This document shows positions 1 through 10,678 of a DNA stretch of 64,000 bases, one piece after another. The number at the start of each line of letters is the position of its first letter. The stretch's first letter is position 1. The stretch lies in NCBI GenBank assembly GCA_049840395.1, contig JASGLD010000006.1, positions 1 to 64,000 of the forward strand, read 5' to 3'. Under the pieces are notes generated by a model. That model did not search any database. It was not told where the DNA came from and saw nothing but the letters and a program-made list of their open reading frames with translations. Source of the DNA: CAILZL01 sp049840395. Its GTDB lineage: Bacteria; Pseudomonadota; Gammaproteobacteria; Steroidobacterales; Steroidobacteraceae. A program made the position numbers and the translations under genes.

Positions 1-9
1 TTGCTAAGG

Positions 10-1604
<1,595 letters not shown>

Positions 1605-1733
1605 TTATGTGTACAGCTTACAGACACGACGTTGTGTTGCTGCAACTGCCTGTAACGGCTGCTATGGATTCATCTTTAGCCTTAATCACTGCTTGCGAGG
1701 GCCACTCACCGTGCGCTGCTTAACACTTTACCC

Positions 1734-1751
1734 ATGTGACGTGGATCACAT
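1734..1751. promoter_or_regulatory. CRP/Vfr/Clp-like binding site
   Basis: ATGTGA-CGTGGA-TCACAT is a perfect 6-6-6 dyad matching the CRP-family consensus (TGTGA-N6-TCACA). It lies between the stop of the ModF-like gene and the start of the sensor kinase, both on the minus strand, about 130 bp upstream of the kinase start. That position fits class I activation of the kinase promoter. The regulator gene is not in the window. Confidence 0.6.
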
Positions 1752-1758
1752 TCGCTTG

Positions 1759-3252
1759 TCAGGTTTGCGCAAAGGCGATACGCCCGCCGCGACCGATGCG
1801 CAGCACATGACTCACGGCCGGCAGAATGTCCGACGCATCGTGTACCGCCATGATGATTTGCGTGCCCGATTCAGACAGACGCTGCAAGGTTGCCATGACG
1901 TGCGCATGCATATCCGGATCGAGCCCGGTGAAGGGCTCATCCAACAACAATAGCTGCGGACGATTGACCATGGCGCGCGCCAGCAACGCCAGGCGCATCT
2001 GGCCATACGACAACTGGCGCGGCGTGCGATCGCGCAGGGCCTCGATACCAAAGAACTTCAGCCAGGGCGCGGCAGCGCGACGATCCGCAGCACTAAGCAC
2101 CTGGTTCAAACCAATGCTGGCATGACGTCCTGAAGCAACGATCTGCTCGACAGTACCTGAAGCAAAGTGATCGGCCTGCAATTCAGGAGAGACATAGCCC
2201 ACACGCTGTTTCCATGTCTTGATCGGCGTGCCCTGCACATGACCAGCGCGCTGTACCACACCGCCCAGTGCCGGATGTAAATCGCCATAGATCAACATCA
2301 ACAAGGTGGACTTACCCGAACCGTTGGCGCCGAGAATGGCCCAGTGTTCGCCGGGTGCGATATCCCAATCGAATTTGCGCAGCACCGGGCGATAGTCGCG
2401 ATACAACTCTACTTGTCGCAGCTGCAGCAGAAAGTCGCCACTCACCGGCGTGGCCGGCGCGTGCGGCGTCACTGTGACGGCACGACGCGCTCGCTGATGA
2501 CGAGTTCGCGCATCGCGCTTCAGCGCGGCAATATCCTCAGAACGAATGGGTCCGGCATACACCAACTTGCCGTGCTGCAGCCGCGCCAGGTGTGTGGCGC
2601 GTTCGGGAATGTCTTCAGCGGAATGCGCCGCCAGTATCCAGGTACGGGCACGACGCGGATCGTTGAGCAGCTGCAACAATGTCTGACGACTGGCCGCATC
2701 GATGCCATTGAATACTTCATCCAATAACAACACTTCAGGCTGACTCAACAACAGACGCGCCAACAACACCCGTCGCCGCTGCCCATAGGACAAACTGAGA
2801 ATGCTACGTTCGCGCAACGACCATAACTTGAAGCGCTTGAGCATGTGCTGCACCTTGGTCTGTTGCGCAGCAGTAGGCTTGGTCAGGGGAATGTCTTCGT
2901 CAAACAACCCGGTGGTCGCCACCTGGGTGACGCTCAACTTCCAGTCATAGCGCACATATTTATCCTGACGCTCCGGCGCCAGATAGGCCATGCGCTGCTT
3001 GATCTCCACCGGGTCGCTATAGGATTCACCATCGAAATAATATTGACGACGTGCGCGACCACTGGGCATGGGTGTCGGCCACATGTCACCGCGCAACAGA
3101 CGCAGCAACACCGACTTGCCCGAACCATTGGCGCCCACCAGCACCCAACGCTGGCCGGCCTTTAGATCGAAATTCACAGCGTCGAGGGCCAGATGCGTTC
3201 CCAAAACAACCGAACAATGCTGGAGGTATATCAAGGAATGCGAATCGGGCAT
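1759..3252 (-). CDS. modF: ModF-like protein with two ABC ATPase domains
   Basis: A 497-residue soluble protein made of two complete ABC nucleotide-binding domains with no membrane segment. Each half has its own Walker A (LVGANGSGKS and ILGANGSGKS), signature (LSYGQRRRVLLAR and LSYGQMRLALLAR) and Walker B (VLLLDEVF and LLLLDEPF). Length and the LSYGQ signatures fit ModF (about 490 residues in E. coli), often found near molybdate transport genes, but no modABC is seen here, so the substrate link is inference. I chose the ATG at 3252 rather than the longer frame to 3315: it is preceded by GAGAA at good spacing, and the extra 21 residues are unlike the family. The alternative is a general ABC-F-like or uncharacterised duplicated ATPase. 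Confidence 0.8.
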   Translation of the reverse strand: MPDSHSLIYLQHCSVVLGTHLALDAVNFDLKAGQRWVLVGANGSGKSVLLRLLRGDMWPTPMPSGRARRQYYFDGESYSDPVEIKQRMAYLAPERQDKYVRYDWKLSVTQVATTGLFDEDIPLTKPTAAQQTKVQHMLKRFKLWSLRERSILSLSYGQRRRVLLARLLLSQPEVLLLDEVFNGIDAASRQTLLQLLNDPRRARTWILAAHSAEDIPERATHLARLQHGKLVYAGPIRSEDIAALKRDARTRHQRARRAVTVTPHAPATPVSGDFLLQLRQVELYRDYRPVLRKFDWDIAPGEHWAILGANGSGKSTLLMLIYGDLHPALGGVVQRAGHVQGTPIKTWKQRVGYVSPELQADHFASGTVEQIVASGRHASIGLNQVLSAADRRAAAPWLKFFGIEALRDRTPRQLSYGQMRLALLARAMVNRPQLLLLDEPFTGLDPDMHAHVMATLQRLSESGTQIIMAVHDASDILPAVSHVLRIGRGGRIAFAQT

Positions 3253-3387
3253 TACATTCTCTAAGAAACTGGAGCGAGAGCGAGCATTCTGACATTGCCG
3301 CAAGCTCACGGCCATGTCGGACTCAGGCTAATGCTTTTAAGACCCTCTGTCTCACTCTAAAATGATACGTCGTAACGAGATTGGGAC

Positions 3388-4158
3388 ATGCACAGCGACA
3401 TCACTCGGCGGCATCTGGATTTTCACGACACGACCAGCGCGATGACGGCGATGGAGGTCGATTATCCCCATGGCGCATCTACCGGCTGGCACTCACATCC
3501 GCGGGCGCAGCTGCTTTATGCCATTGAAGGCGTAATGATCGTTCGCTCTACGGCCGGCTCGTGGGTGGTGCCATCGAATCGTGCGGCATGGCTGGTCGCC
3601 GGCGTAGAGCACGATGTCAGAATGTGCGGCGCCGTAAAAATAAGAACGCTGTTCATTGATTCCACCATCGCACCGCATCTGCCCGCCAGCTGCGTCATGG
3701 AAGTATCGCCGTTGTTGCGCGAACTGGTGATCGCAGCGATGCAAGTTCCTATCGACTATCAAACAGACAGCCGCGATGGCCGACTCATGCGTCTGCTGCT
3801 CGACGAACTGAGAATCTGCGATCAACTACCGCTGCATTTACCGCTACCGCAGGATCCACGACTGCGCTCGATCTGTGAGGCCTTCATCGAGAATCCGGAA
3901 ATCACACAAACTGCAGAGCAATGGGCCGAACAGCTTGGTATTACCGCCAAGACCATTCATCGTCTGTTCGGACAACAAACCGGCATGACCTTCGCGGATT
4001 GGCGGCAAACGGCGAGGCTACTGGCAGCGCTGCAAAAAATCACCAGCGGCAAACGACTGGTGGACGTGGCATTGGAATGCGGCTATGCCAGTCAGAGCGC
4101 CTTCACCGCCATGTTCAAGCGGCACTTCGGCATGCCGCCATCGGAGTTCTATCGTTAG
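3388..4158 (+). CDS. AraC-family transcriptional regulator (cupin sensor)
   Basis: A 256-residue regulator with an N-terminal cupin-like sensor (about residues 10-90; HSHPRAQLLYAIEGVM is a typical cupin strand pair) and a C-terminal double helix-turn-helix (about 160-256; ITAKTIHRLFGQQTGMTF, then VALECGYASQSAFTAMFKR). This layout is that of the AraC subgroup with short cupin domains whose ligands are mostly unknown. It converges on the YgiD-like dioxygenase gene with a gap of about 26 bp. A regulatory link between the two is possible but not shown. The start is preceded by GAGATTGGGAC, an acceptable ribosome site. Confidence 0.88.
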   Translation: MHSDITRRHLDFHDTTSAMTAMEVDYPHGASTGWHSHPRAQLLYAIEGVMIVRSTAGSWVVPSNRAAWLVAGVEHDVRMCGAVKIRTLFIDSTIAPHLPASCVMEVSPLLRELVIAAMQVPIDYQTDSRDGRLMRLLLDELRICDQLPLHLPLPQDPRLRSICEAFIENPEITQTAEQWAEQLGITAKTIHRLFGQQTGMTFADWRQTARLLAALQKITSGKRLVDVALECGYASQSAFTAMFKRHFGMPPSEFYR

Positions 4159-4184
4159 CCGCGGTCGATTGAAAAAATCAGCTA

Positions 4185-4985
4185 CTACTGCGACGCAGGC
4201 ACATCACCCACCACCACCGACAGCATGCTGATCGAACCGATCGACACATCGTCAATGGGAATCCGCACTGATTCATCGGCATGACTGGCGCCCAGTACAT
4301 ACAATAAGGGTAAATAGTGTTCGGGCGTTGGCACCGACAGTTTGGCGTCATCACCAAAACGCTGATAGTCGATCAATGCTTCATGGTCATGTTGTTCGAT
4401 ACCGGCGCGTACTTGGCGATTGAAACTTTCCGCCCAGGCATGGGCTGGCGCATCACCCGCTCGGCGCATCTGGCGCAGGTTGTGCACCACATTGCCGCTG
4501 CCCATAAGCAACACACCTTGCTCGCGTAACACAGAAAGGCGTCGGCCCAAGTCATAGTGCCATTGCGGCGGCTGAGTACCATCGATACTGAGTTGCAGCA
4601 CCGGAATGTCCGCCTGCGGATACATGTGTTTGAGCACGGTCCAGCTGCCGTGATCCAAGCCCCACTGCTGATCTTCAACTACTGGCAGTGGCGCTAATAA
4701 CTGCGCAACTTCATGAGCCAGATGCGGGTCGCCGGCAGCACGATAGTGATACTGATACAGCTCGTCGGGGAAACCGTAGAAATCGTGAATGGTGCGTGGC
4801 TGCGCCATGGCCGTCACACCTGTGCCCTGCGTGTACCAGTGCGCGGAGACACACACGATGGCACGCGGCCGCGGCAAGCGAGCTGCGATATCGGCCCAGC
4901 CGCGCGTGTATTGATTGTCTTCGAAGGCGGCCATCGGGCTGCCATGTCCGATGAATATCGCCGGTAGACGGGATGAAGTATTCAT
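4185..4985 (-). CDS. ygiD: DODA-type extradiol aromatic ring-opening dioxygenase (YgiD-like)
   Basis: A 266-residue LigB-superfamily enzyme of the 4,5-DOPA-extradiol-dioxygenase/YgiD group. Visible family marks are FIGHGSPMAAFEDN (metal ligand His14), VSAHWYTQG (His49), GLDHGSW and GSGNVVHNLR, which carry the other metal and catalytic histidines. Length matches YgiD (about 260-270). The enzyme should be cytoplasmic and cleave a catechol ring next to the hydroxyls; the natural substrate in bacteria is usually unknown. It stands alone, converging with an AraC-family gene. Confidence 0.88.
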   Translation of the reverse strand: MNTSSRLPAIFIGHGSPMAAFEDNQYTRGWADIAARLPRPRAIVCVSAHWYTQGTGVTAMAQPRTIHDFYGFPDELYQYHYRAAGDPHLAHEVAQLLAPLPVVEDQQWGLDHGSWTVLKHMYPQADIPVLQLSIDGTQPPQWHYDLGRRLSVLREQGVLLMGSGNVVHNLRQMRRAGDAPAHAWAESFNRQVRAGIEQHDHEALIDYQRFGDDAKLSVPTPEHYLPLLYVLGASHADESVRIPIDDVSIGSISMLSVVVGDVPASQ

Positions 4986-5066
4986 GGCTGTAGTTATAAC
5001 AACTTCAGCACAAGGCTACGAATCAATGATTCGATGACAATGATCTAATTCATTGTCGCTGTACTC

Positions 5067-5101
5067 CCTCCCCCGCTTGCGGAGAAGGCTGGGGTAAGGG
5101 C
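5067..5101. repeat. Fragment of the CCCTCCCCC palindromic repeat family
   Basis: CTCCCTCCCCCGCTTGCGG followed by AGAAGGCTGGGGTAAGGG matches the ends and loop of the larger elements at 14320, 18154 and 62277. It lies directly after the stop of the DUF4353 gene (minus strand), where CTCCGCAAGCGGGGGAG in the transcript can fold and may help terminate transcription. Confidence 0.55.
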
Positions 5102-5104
5102 TTT

Positions 5105-6904
5105 CTAGAAACCGCCCCTGCCAAATCCACCCATACCGCCAAAGCCACCCATGCCGCCGCCGGAACCCGCGCCGGTCACCATGCCATTCACGGTAAAGCG
5201 TGTTATTTCCGTGGCACCGGCATAACTCTCGGCAGGATACAGGCCATCGACTGCCTTACCTTTAGGCGTACCGCCCACAGTAACAATGTAGGTCTTGTCC
5301 TGTTCCAACGCTGGCGATGACAGCACCAGCGATTGATACGACTTGGTAGGTACGAAGCTCAACAAGACCTTGCCGCTTTCTTCGGCAATGCCTACCGGCA
5401 CGCCACCCGCCTGAGTGCTCGGCAAAATAATGCGCACCGAACGTTGCGTGGAAGTATTGCCCGGCGCCTGCGCCATACCGGCACTACCCGCCGCCACCAA
5501 GAAGCCACCGGTGATTTTGAAACTGCCGTCGTAATCCAACGGACCATTCATGTTGGCAGTGGGACCATTCACCACTACAACGCCTCCAGTCATTTCAATA
5601 CTTGTGTTTGCATCGATGCCATCGCCACCGGCATCGACATACAAGTAGCCGCCATGAATGGCGAGATAGGAATTGCCGGCACTAGCACTGCCGCCCGCAC
5701 CACCCGATCCGGGTCTGCCGCCGCCAAAGGGACCGAAGCCCTGCCCCTGCTCGCCATTGGTGACATTAACGCCGTCGTCCGATGACACCAGGCGCACATT
5801 GCCGCCATTCATGACGATGATGGTGCTCTCCATGCCTTCGTACGAACGCACGATGCGAATGTCGCCGCCATTGATCTGCAGATTCTTATCGGCGTGGATG
5901 CCATCATCGCCCGAAGTAATTTGTATGCTGCCGCCATTGATGCGCACTGCATCGTTCGAATGCAACGCGTCGCTGGCAGCATCGATCTCGATGCTGCCAG
6001 CTTTGATATTGAGTGCCTGCCCGGCCTTCAAGCCCTTGGTGCTGGGTGTATCAGTGGCAGTGGCAGTCGGGTAACGACCACCGCGATCACCCCAGCCATT
6101 ACTGCGACGCGTGCCCTTGGCACTGCCACCGCCTGCAGCAATCACCATGGAACCGCCGGCAATTTCCAAGTTACTTGCCGCTTGAATACCGTCGCCGCCG
6201 GCAGTGATATTGAGCTGCCCGCCTTCGATGCTGACCTTGCCCTTGGTGGCGTCTTTGTCGTTATCGGCTTGTAGACCATCGCCACCGGCAACGATGGTGA
6301 GTGAACCATTTTTTATCGTCAGCGAGTCCTTGCCTTTCAGACCATCGTTGGCGGCCTGCACGCTGATGCGCCCGCCCGTAATCTTGAGACTGTCCTTGCT
6401 GACAATGCCATTCCTGGCATTGGCTTGCACGGTCAACGTACCCTTGCCGCCGATGGTTAGATCTTCTTTGCTGTACAGCGCAGCGTTGGCTGCGTCTTTG
6501 GCATCATTCGCTCTCGCCGTATCGGTCAACTGATTGTTACTGCCTTCAGCCAAATCGATTTCGACCTTCTCGGCTTTGCGAATATCTACGGGCGCGGCAG
6601 TGCTGGCGATGGAGACATTGTTGAAGATCAGCTTGACCGGCTGAGTATCGCTGGTATCGACAATGATCTGTCCATCATCGAGTCGCCCGCTCACCACGTA
6701 GGTGCCTGCAGCACCGATGGTCAGTCGACTACCATTTGCCATCGCGCCCTTGCCGCTTACTGCAATGGATTTTCCAGATAGCTTGATGACCGTCTGCTGG
6801 TTGGTCGCCGCTTCGGCATTGCCGGTGTTGTTCAATACACACCAGGCTGTACCCACCACAGCAACGGCTGCCAGCATGGATGGCGCGACTGCAGAAATTT
6901 TCAT
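5105..6904 (-). CDS. Secreted carbohydrate-binding-like beta-helix protein (DUF4353)
   Basis: A 599-residue exported protein. Residues 1-33 form a signal peptide. The region from about 40 to 140 (IAVSGKGAM, LTIGAAGTYVVSGRL, VKLIFNNVSI) and the following repeats match DUF4353, annotated as a carbohydrate-binding domain. The middle is a long series of short repeats of the type LxIxGGxxxIxAGGDGI, alternating GDGI/NDGL/DDGV turns, which I read as a right-handed parallel beta-helix. The extreme C-terminus is a glycine-rich tail GGGMGGFGGMGGFGRGGF with regularly spaced Met and Phe. The start is preceded by GGGGGC. It is monocistronic; a palindromic repeat fragment follows the stop. Surface or periplasmic glycan binding is the best guess; no catalytic motif is visible. 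Confidence 0.8.
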   Translation of the reverse strand: MKISAVAPSMLAAVAVVGTAWCVLNNTGNAEAATNQQTVIKLSGKSIAVSGKGAMANGSRLTIGAAGTYVVSGRLDDGQIIVDTSDTQPVKLIFNNVSIASTAAPVDIRKAEKVEIDLAEGSNNQLTDTARANDAKDAANAALYSKEDLTIGGKGTLTVQANARNGIVSKDSLKITGGRISVQAANDGLKGKDSLTIKNGSLTIVAGGDGLQADNDKDATKGKVSIEGGQLNITAGGDGIQAASNLEIAGGSMVIAAGGGSAKGTRRSNGWGDRGGRYPTATATDTPSTKGLKAGQALNIKAGSIEIDAASDALHSNDAVRINGGSIQITSGDDGIHADKNLQINGGDIRIVRSYEGMESTIIVMNGGNVRLVSSDDGVNVTNGEQGQGFGPFGGGRPGSGGAGGSASAGNSYLAIHGGYLYVDAGGDGIDANTSIEMTGGVVVVNGPTANMNGPLDYDGSFKITGGFLVAAGSAGMAQAPGNTSTQRSVRIILPSTQAGGVPVGIAEESGKVLLSFVPTKSYQSLVLSSPALEQDKTYIVTVGGTPKGKAVDGLYPAESYAGATEITRFTVNGMVTGAGSGGGMGGFGGMGGFGRGGF

Positions 6905-7066
6905 GATGCCCCCTACTTAGTCAGGCTGCAGGATGACAGATCAGCCTGTGTTGAAGCGTATTCAACTGTTTATGCGAACCATAGTTCGGTAAAGAAATGC
7001 GAAGCGCAAGATATGGCGAAAGATGAATTAAGGGACTCTTAAAAATAAATTTGGCACACCCTATCA

Positions 7067-7184
7067 ACCCTTGGCTGGGTCAGTGAACCCTTTCCAGGAG
7101 CGTGCGAGGCAGGAAGCCGAGCCGCAGCCTCCGGGGATGGATTGACGGCGATCCTGGAAAGGGTTCACTGACCCAGCCAAGGGT
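7067..7184. repeat. Long hairpin element, copy A (33-bp perfect arms)
   Basis: Bases 7067-7099 and 7152-7184 are perfect inverted copies, 33 bp, around a 52-bp spacer. The inner ends of the arms are TTTCCAGGA / TCCTGGAAA. The spacer contains a small hairpin (GGC-AGGAA-GCC) and the block AGCCTCCGGGGATGGATTGA. The same inner-arm sequence, AGGA-loop hairpin and block recur in the copy at 31907, whereas the outer arms differ completely. It fills most of the 315-bp gap between the DUF4353 gene start and the transglutaminase gene stop; nothing else is evident there. Confidence 0.85.
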
Positions 7185-7219
7185 AAGCACTTCAGCATCA
7201 ATAGTGCTCTTTGCAATGC

Positions 7220-8182
7220 TCAAGAAACGGCTTTAGTGCCCGCAGCATTCTCCAATGGCTGCACCGTCACCCCCACCGACACCGTGTGCTCACCGCCGCC
7301 CACAATCACACCCCGCACCGGCGACACATCGCTGAAATCACGCCCCCAGCCCAGCGTGATGTGATCGGTGTTGATACGCACGCCATTGGTGGGATCGAGA
7401 TCGATCCAATCGAAAGGTGGCGCATATACCGACACCCAGGCATGCGAAGCATCCGCCCCGGTTAATGCCACACCACCCTCCGGCACAATGGTGCGGATGT
7501 AGCCGCTGACATAGCGCGCCGATAAACCACGCGAACGCAGACAGGCAATCATCAAGTGCGCAAAGTCCTGACATACACCACGCCGCGTTTCCAACACCGA
7601 CGCCAGCGGCGTGCCGACAATCGTGGCATTGGGATCGTAGGTCAGTTCTTCATACAGCTTGTGCATCAGGGCATCGGCGCAGGCCAGAATGGGCTGACCG
7701 CGTGGAAAACATTCGGCGGCAAACTCGCCATAGGCATTCTTCACGCGTGCGTGCGGCGATTCGGCCCGATAAGTCGCCACCTCAAGCTCTTTAGCAGTGC
7801 GCGGCCTGCCGCAATAGGTCAATTCATCGCGCACACGTTCCCACGGCAACGATTCCGCAGCGGCATGCTGCGGACGCGCGGTGAGTTCCACCTGGGTATG
7901 CCCAACGATCTGCAATTGACGATGCGGTCGCGCCAATTCGATACGGGTCAATCGATTGCCGAAGGCATCCACGTCGTCACTGTAATTGCCCGCCTGCGGC
8001 TGCAGTTCCAGCCGATGCGCGATGATTTTCTGATAAGGCACTTCACGCGGTGAGAGATGCAACAAGTGATGCGCATGCACCACGGGCGCGCTGTATTCGT
8101 AGCGCGTCTCATGGCGCACCTGATATGTCACTGCATTGCTCGCCGCAATGACGGGGACGGGCTTGGCGCTCGCGTCGCTCAT
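7220..8182 (-). CDS. Transglutaminase-like cysteine peptidase/ligase
   Basis: A 320-residue protein with a bacterial transglutaminase-like N-terminal beta domain (about 18-105) and a transglutaminase core holding the catalytic triad: Cys204 in RRGVCQDFAH, His247 in ASHAWV and Asp263 in DLDPTNG. No signal peptide is seen, so it should be cytoplasmic. It is the last gene of a three-gene minus-strand operon; its start overlaps the stop of the ATP-grasp gene by 4 bp (ATGA) with a GGTGG ribosome site, so translation is coupled. In related operons such proteins occur with ATP-grasp and DUF2126 amidoligases and are proposed to remove or transfer the ligated amino acid or peptide. Confidence 0.85.
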   Translation of the reverse strand: MSDASAKPVPVIAASNAVTYQVRHETRYEYSAPVVHAHHLLHLSPREVPYQKIIAHRLELQPQAGNYSDDVDAFGNRLTRIELARPHRQLQIVGHTQVELTARPQHAAAESLPWERVRDELTYCGRPRTAKELEVATYRAESPHARVKNAYGEFAAECFPRGQPILACADALMHKLYEELTYDPNATIVGTPLASVLETRRGVCQDFAHLMIACLRSRGLSARYVSGYIRTIVPEGGVALTGADASHAWVSVYAPPFDWIDLDPTNGVRINTDHITLGWGRDFSDVSPVRGVIVGGGEHTVSVGVTVQPLENAAGTKAVS

Positions 8183-10617
8183 GTTTCCACCATGTGCTGT
8201 TCGCGCTCGACATGCGAGAAGTGTCGCAGCGATAAATCGTCGGAGACGCGACGTACTACCGTACTGAGTTCCTGCAGACGCGCCGACAAACTTTGACGTG
8301 CATAGCTGGCGCCCTGGCCATCGCCTTCCAAAGCACCGAAGTCGGCATCGAGCACCGCAGCGATGGGTTGATTGAGTCGGGCATCCACCGACAGATCGAA
8401 TACTTCAGCCAGCTGCAGCAACTCCTGACGAATGGCGCGGCGCTGGTAGCTGACCGAACGCGGATTCGCCGGTTCGCGCAATAACAAGTCCAACACCAGA
8501 CCTAAGCGCGGTGAAGTGAGATAGCGACTGCGATAGGCGATGGTGCAACCGTTCACATCCAATAACCATTCCAATTCACCCTGTGTCAACGGCACGCCGC
8601 TTTGCAGCTTGCCGCTGAGCAACTCGCTCAAGAATTGCAGACGTTCCAGACGGCGACCAAGCAACATCAAACGCCAGCCATCGTCCTGCGTGAGATCATC
8701 CATGGAAAAGCCGCTCAACGCGGCCAGCGTCAACAACAACCAGTCCAGTGTTTCACGCACATCACCCTTGGCATGCGCCGCCTCCTGGATTTGTCGACGC
8801 AACAAACTGATGGTGCGCCAATGCTCCACCGACAAACGACCACGCACCTGCGTAGCACACCAATGCAGACGATTGCTGTCGGCAGCCAGGCTGGAGAAAC
8901 GCGTGGGATCGAACAGCGTGGAGCGCAGTTCCACTTTCTCGGTAAACAAACCGAATTGGCGACAGGCCAGCAAGGCCGAATACCACACCGATCGATCCGA
9001 ACGTGCGCTGAGCGCGGCGCGCACCAGACGAATCTTGTTCTCGCAACGTTCCTTGTAACGTCCCATCCAGAACAGACTTTCGCCCAGACTGGAAGGTACC
9101 TCTACCTGCTTCACCGACATGCGCGGCAGCAGACGGCGATCTTCTTCAACTACATCGACATGATTGGCGGACAGCACCCACACATCCTTGCTGCCCCCCC
9201 CATGCTGATTGGAAATCACCTTGGTGCTGGTCTCGCCGGCAATGCGCGCCAGCCCACCGGGCAAGACGCGATACCCTTGCTTGGTGGCAACGGCATAGAC
9301 ACGAATGCTGACCGCACGCGCAGTCAGACGCAGCGGCTCACGGTGATGCCATACCGGCACCTGCGACAAGCCGAAACGTTCCTGCGCCACGAAGGCCTGC
9401 GGACGCTTGCGCATGCGTTCGAATAATTCTTCGCGTTGTTGTGGCTCCAACTCGTGACCGAAGATCAACTCCGAACGTTGATTGGGGAAGGCCGGTTTGA
9501 TCACCAACTGATCGATGTGTTTGAACACATACTCCAGCGCCGGGCGTTCGCCGCACCACCAGGTCGCCACCGAAGGCAGTTGCAATTTCTCACCCAGCAA
9601 CCAATCGGCCACACTGGGCATGAAGCCCAACCACGCCGGTGACTCCAGTACACCCGAACCCAAGGGATTGACCAACATGACACGCTGGGCGCGCACCGCT
9701 TTCAACAAGCCTGGCACGCCTAACGCAGAATCGCTGCGTAATTCCAGCGGATCGCAGAAGTCATCATCCAGGCGACGCAAGATGGCATGCACACGCCGCA
9801 GACCCACCAATGTCTTCAAGTAAACCGTGTCGTCACGCACCGTGAGATCATGGCCCTGCACCAACTGCAAACCCAACTGACGCGCCAGATAGGCGTGCTC
9901 GAAGTAAGTTTCGTTGAGACTGCCCGGCGTCAGCACCACGGCCAACGGCGACTCTTCATCGGGGAACGCGCCCAGCAGTTGCTCACGCAGCGCCATGAAA
10001 AACGGCTGCACGTTGCACACGCCGGATTCACGAATCAGTTCGGGAAAGACGCGCGCAATGATCTGACGATTCTCCAGTGCATAACCTGCACCGGACGGCG
10101 CTTGCGTGCGATCGCCCAACACCCACCAACGACCATCGGGAGCACGTGCCAGATCCACTGCATACAACGATAGCCAGTGTCCGCCCACCGGCTTGATACC
10201 ACGACAGGGCCATAGATAATTGGGATGACCGAAGGCCAGCTCCGGTGGAATGATGCCCTCGGCCATCATGCGCTGTGGGCCGTACAAATCGGCCAGCAGC
10301 GCATCGAATAACTGCGCGCGCTGCTGCACACCGCGTTCGATGTCCTGCCACTCGGCAGCGGTCAACACCACCGGCAAGGGATCGAGCACCCAGGGACGAT
10401 CGGCGCCCTTGGGATCGGCATATACGTTGTAAGTGACGCCGTTCTCGGCAATCAGCGAGCGCGCCAGTTGCACGCCATGCGCCGCTGCTTCCACGCCTTC
10501 ATTGGCAAGATGATCGACCAACGGACGCCAGTGCTCCCGCACCTGCCCCTCGGCATCGCGTAGCTCGTCATAGCGTCGCGCTCGCGCGCGATAAGTCTTC
10601 AACCAATCTTTAACCAT
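8179..10617 (-). CDS. Circularly permuted ATP-grasp ligase fused to an alpha-E domain
   Basis: An 812-residue fusion. Residues from about 30 to 480 form a circularly permuted type-2 ATP-grasp (DUF404/407-like; LADLYGPQRMMAEGIIPPEL, GDRTQAPSGAGYALENR and VLTPGSLNETYFEHAYLAR are family marks). From about residue 500 (SLGESLFWMGRYKERCENK) it is an alpha-E domain (DUF403). The two are often separate adjacent genes; here they are one chain. ATP-grasp enzymes join a carboxylate to an amine, and the family is proposed to build short peptides or modify proteins. It sits between two transglutaminase genes, 61 bp after the first, with a hairpin in the gap, and overlaps the next by 4 bp. Confidence 0.88.
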   Translation of the reverse strand: MVKDWLKTYRARARRYDELRDAEGQVREHWRPLVDHLANEGVEAAAHGVQLARSLIAENGVTYNVYADPKGADRPWVLDPLPVVLTAAEWQDIERGVQQRAQLFDALLADLYGPQRMMAEGIIPPELAFGHPNYLWPCRGIKPVGGHWLSLYAVDLARAPDGRWWVLGDRTQAPSGAGYALENRQIIARVFPELIRESGVCNVQPFFMALREQLLGAFPDEESPLAVVLTPGSLNETYFEHAYLARQLGLQLVQGHDLTVRDDTVYLKTLVGLRRVHAILRRLDDDFCDPLELRSDSALGVPGLLKAVRAQRVMLVNPLGSGVLESPAWLGFMPSVADWLLGEKLQLPSVATWWCGERPALEYVFKHIDQLVIKPAFPNQRSELIFGHELEPQQREELFERMRKRPQAFVAQERFGLSQVPVWHHREPLRLTARAVSIRVYAVATKQGYRVLPGGLARIAGETSTKVISNQHGGGSKDVWVLSANHVDVVEEDRRLLPRMSVKQVEVPSSLGESLFWMGRYKERCENKIRLVRAALSARSDRSVWYSALLACRQFGLFTEKVELRSTLFDPTRFSSLAADSNRLHWCATQVRGRLSVEHWRTISLLRRQIQEAAHAKGDVRETLDWLLLTLAALSGFSMDDLTQDDGWRLMLLGRRLERLQFLSELLSGKLQSGVPLTQGELEWLLDVNGCTIAYRSRYLTSPRLGLVLDLLLREPANPRSVSYQRRAIRQELLQLAEVFDLSVDARLNQPIAAVLDADFGALEGDGQGASYARQSLSARLQELSTVVRRVSDDLSLRHFSHVEREQHMVET

Positions 10618-10639
10618 CGCGTCATTGTGACATGTTGCA

Positions 10640-10663
10640 GGGACGGACTTGAGCGTCCGTCCC
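10640..10663. repeat. Hairpin in the amidoligase operon gap
   Basis: GGGACGGAC-TTGAGC-GTCCGTCCC is a perfect 9-bp stem with a 6-base loop in the 61-bp gap between the DUF2126 gene and the ATP-grasp gene. It has no following T-run, so it may attenuate or stabilise the transcript rather than fully terminate it. It resembles dispersed palindromic repeats in style. Confidence 0.6.
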
Positions 10664-10678
10664 GCTTATTGTTCGCGC

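Noticed and set aside
7067..7184. Integron attC site
   Set aside because: The long hairpin invites the idea, but there are no core-site RYYYAAC/GTTRRRY sequences at the ends and no integron integrase.
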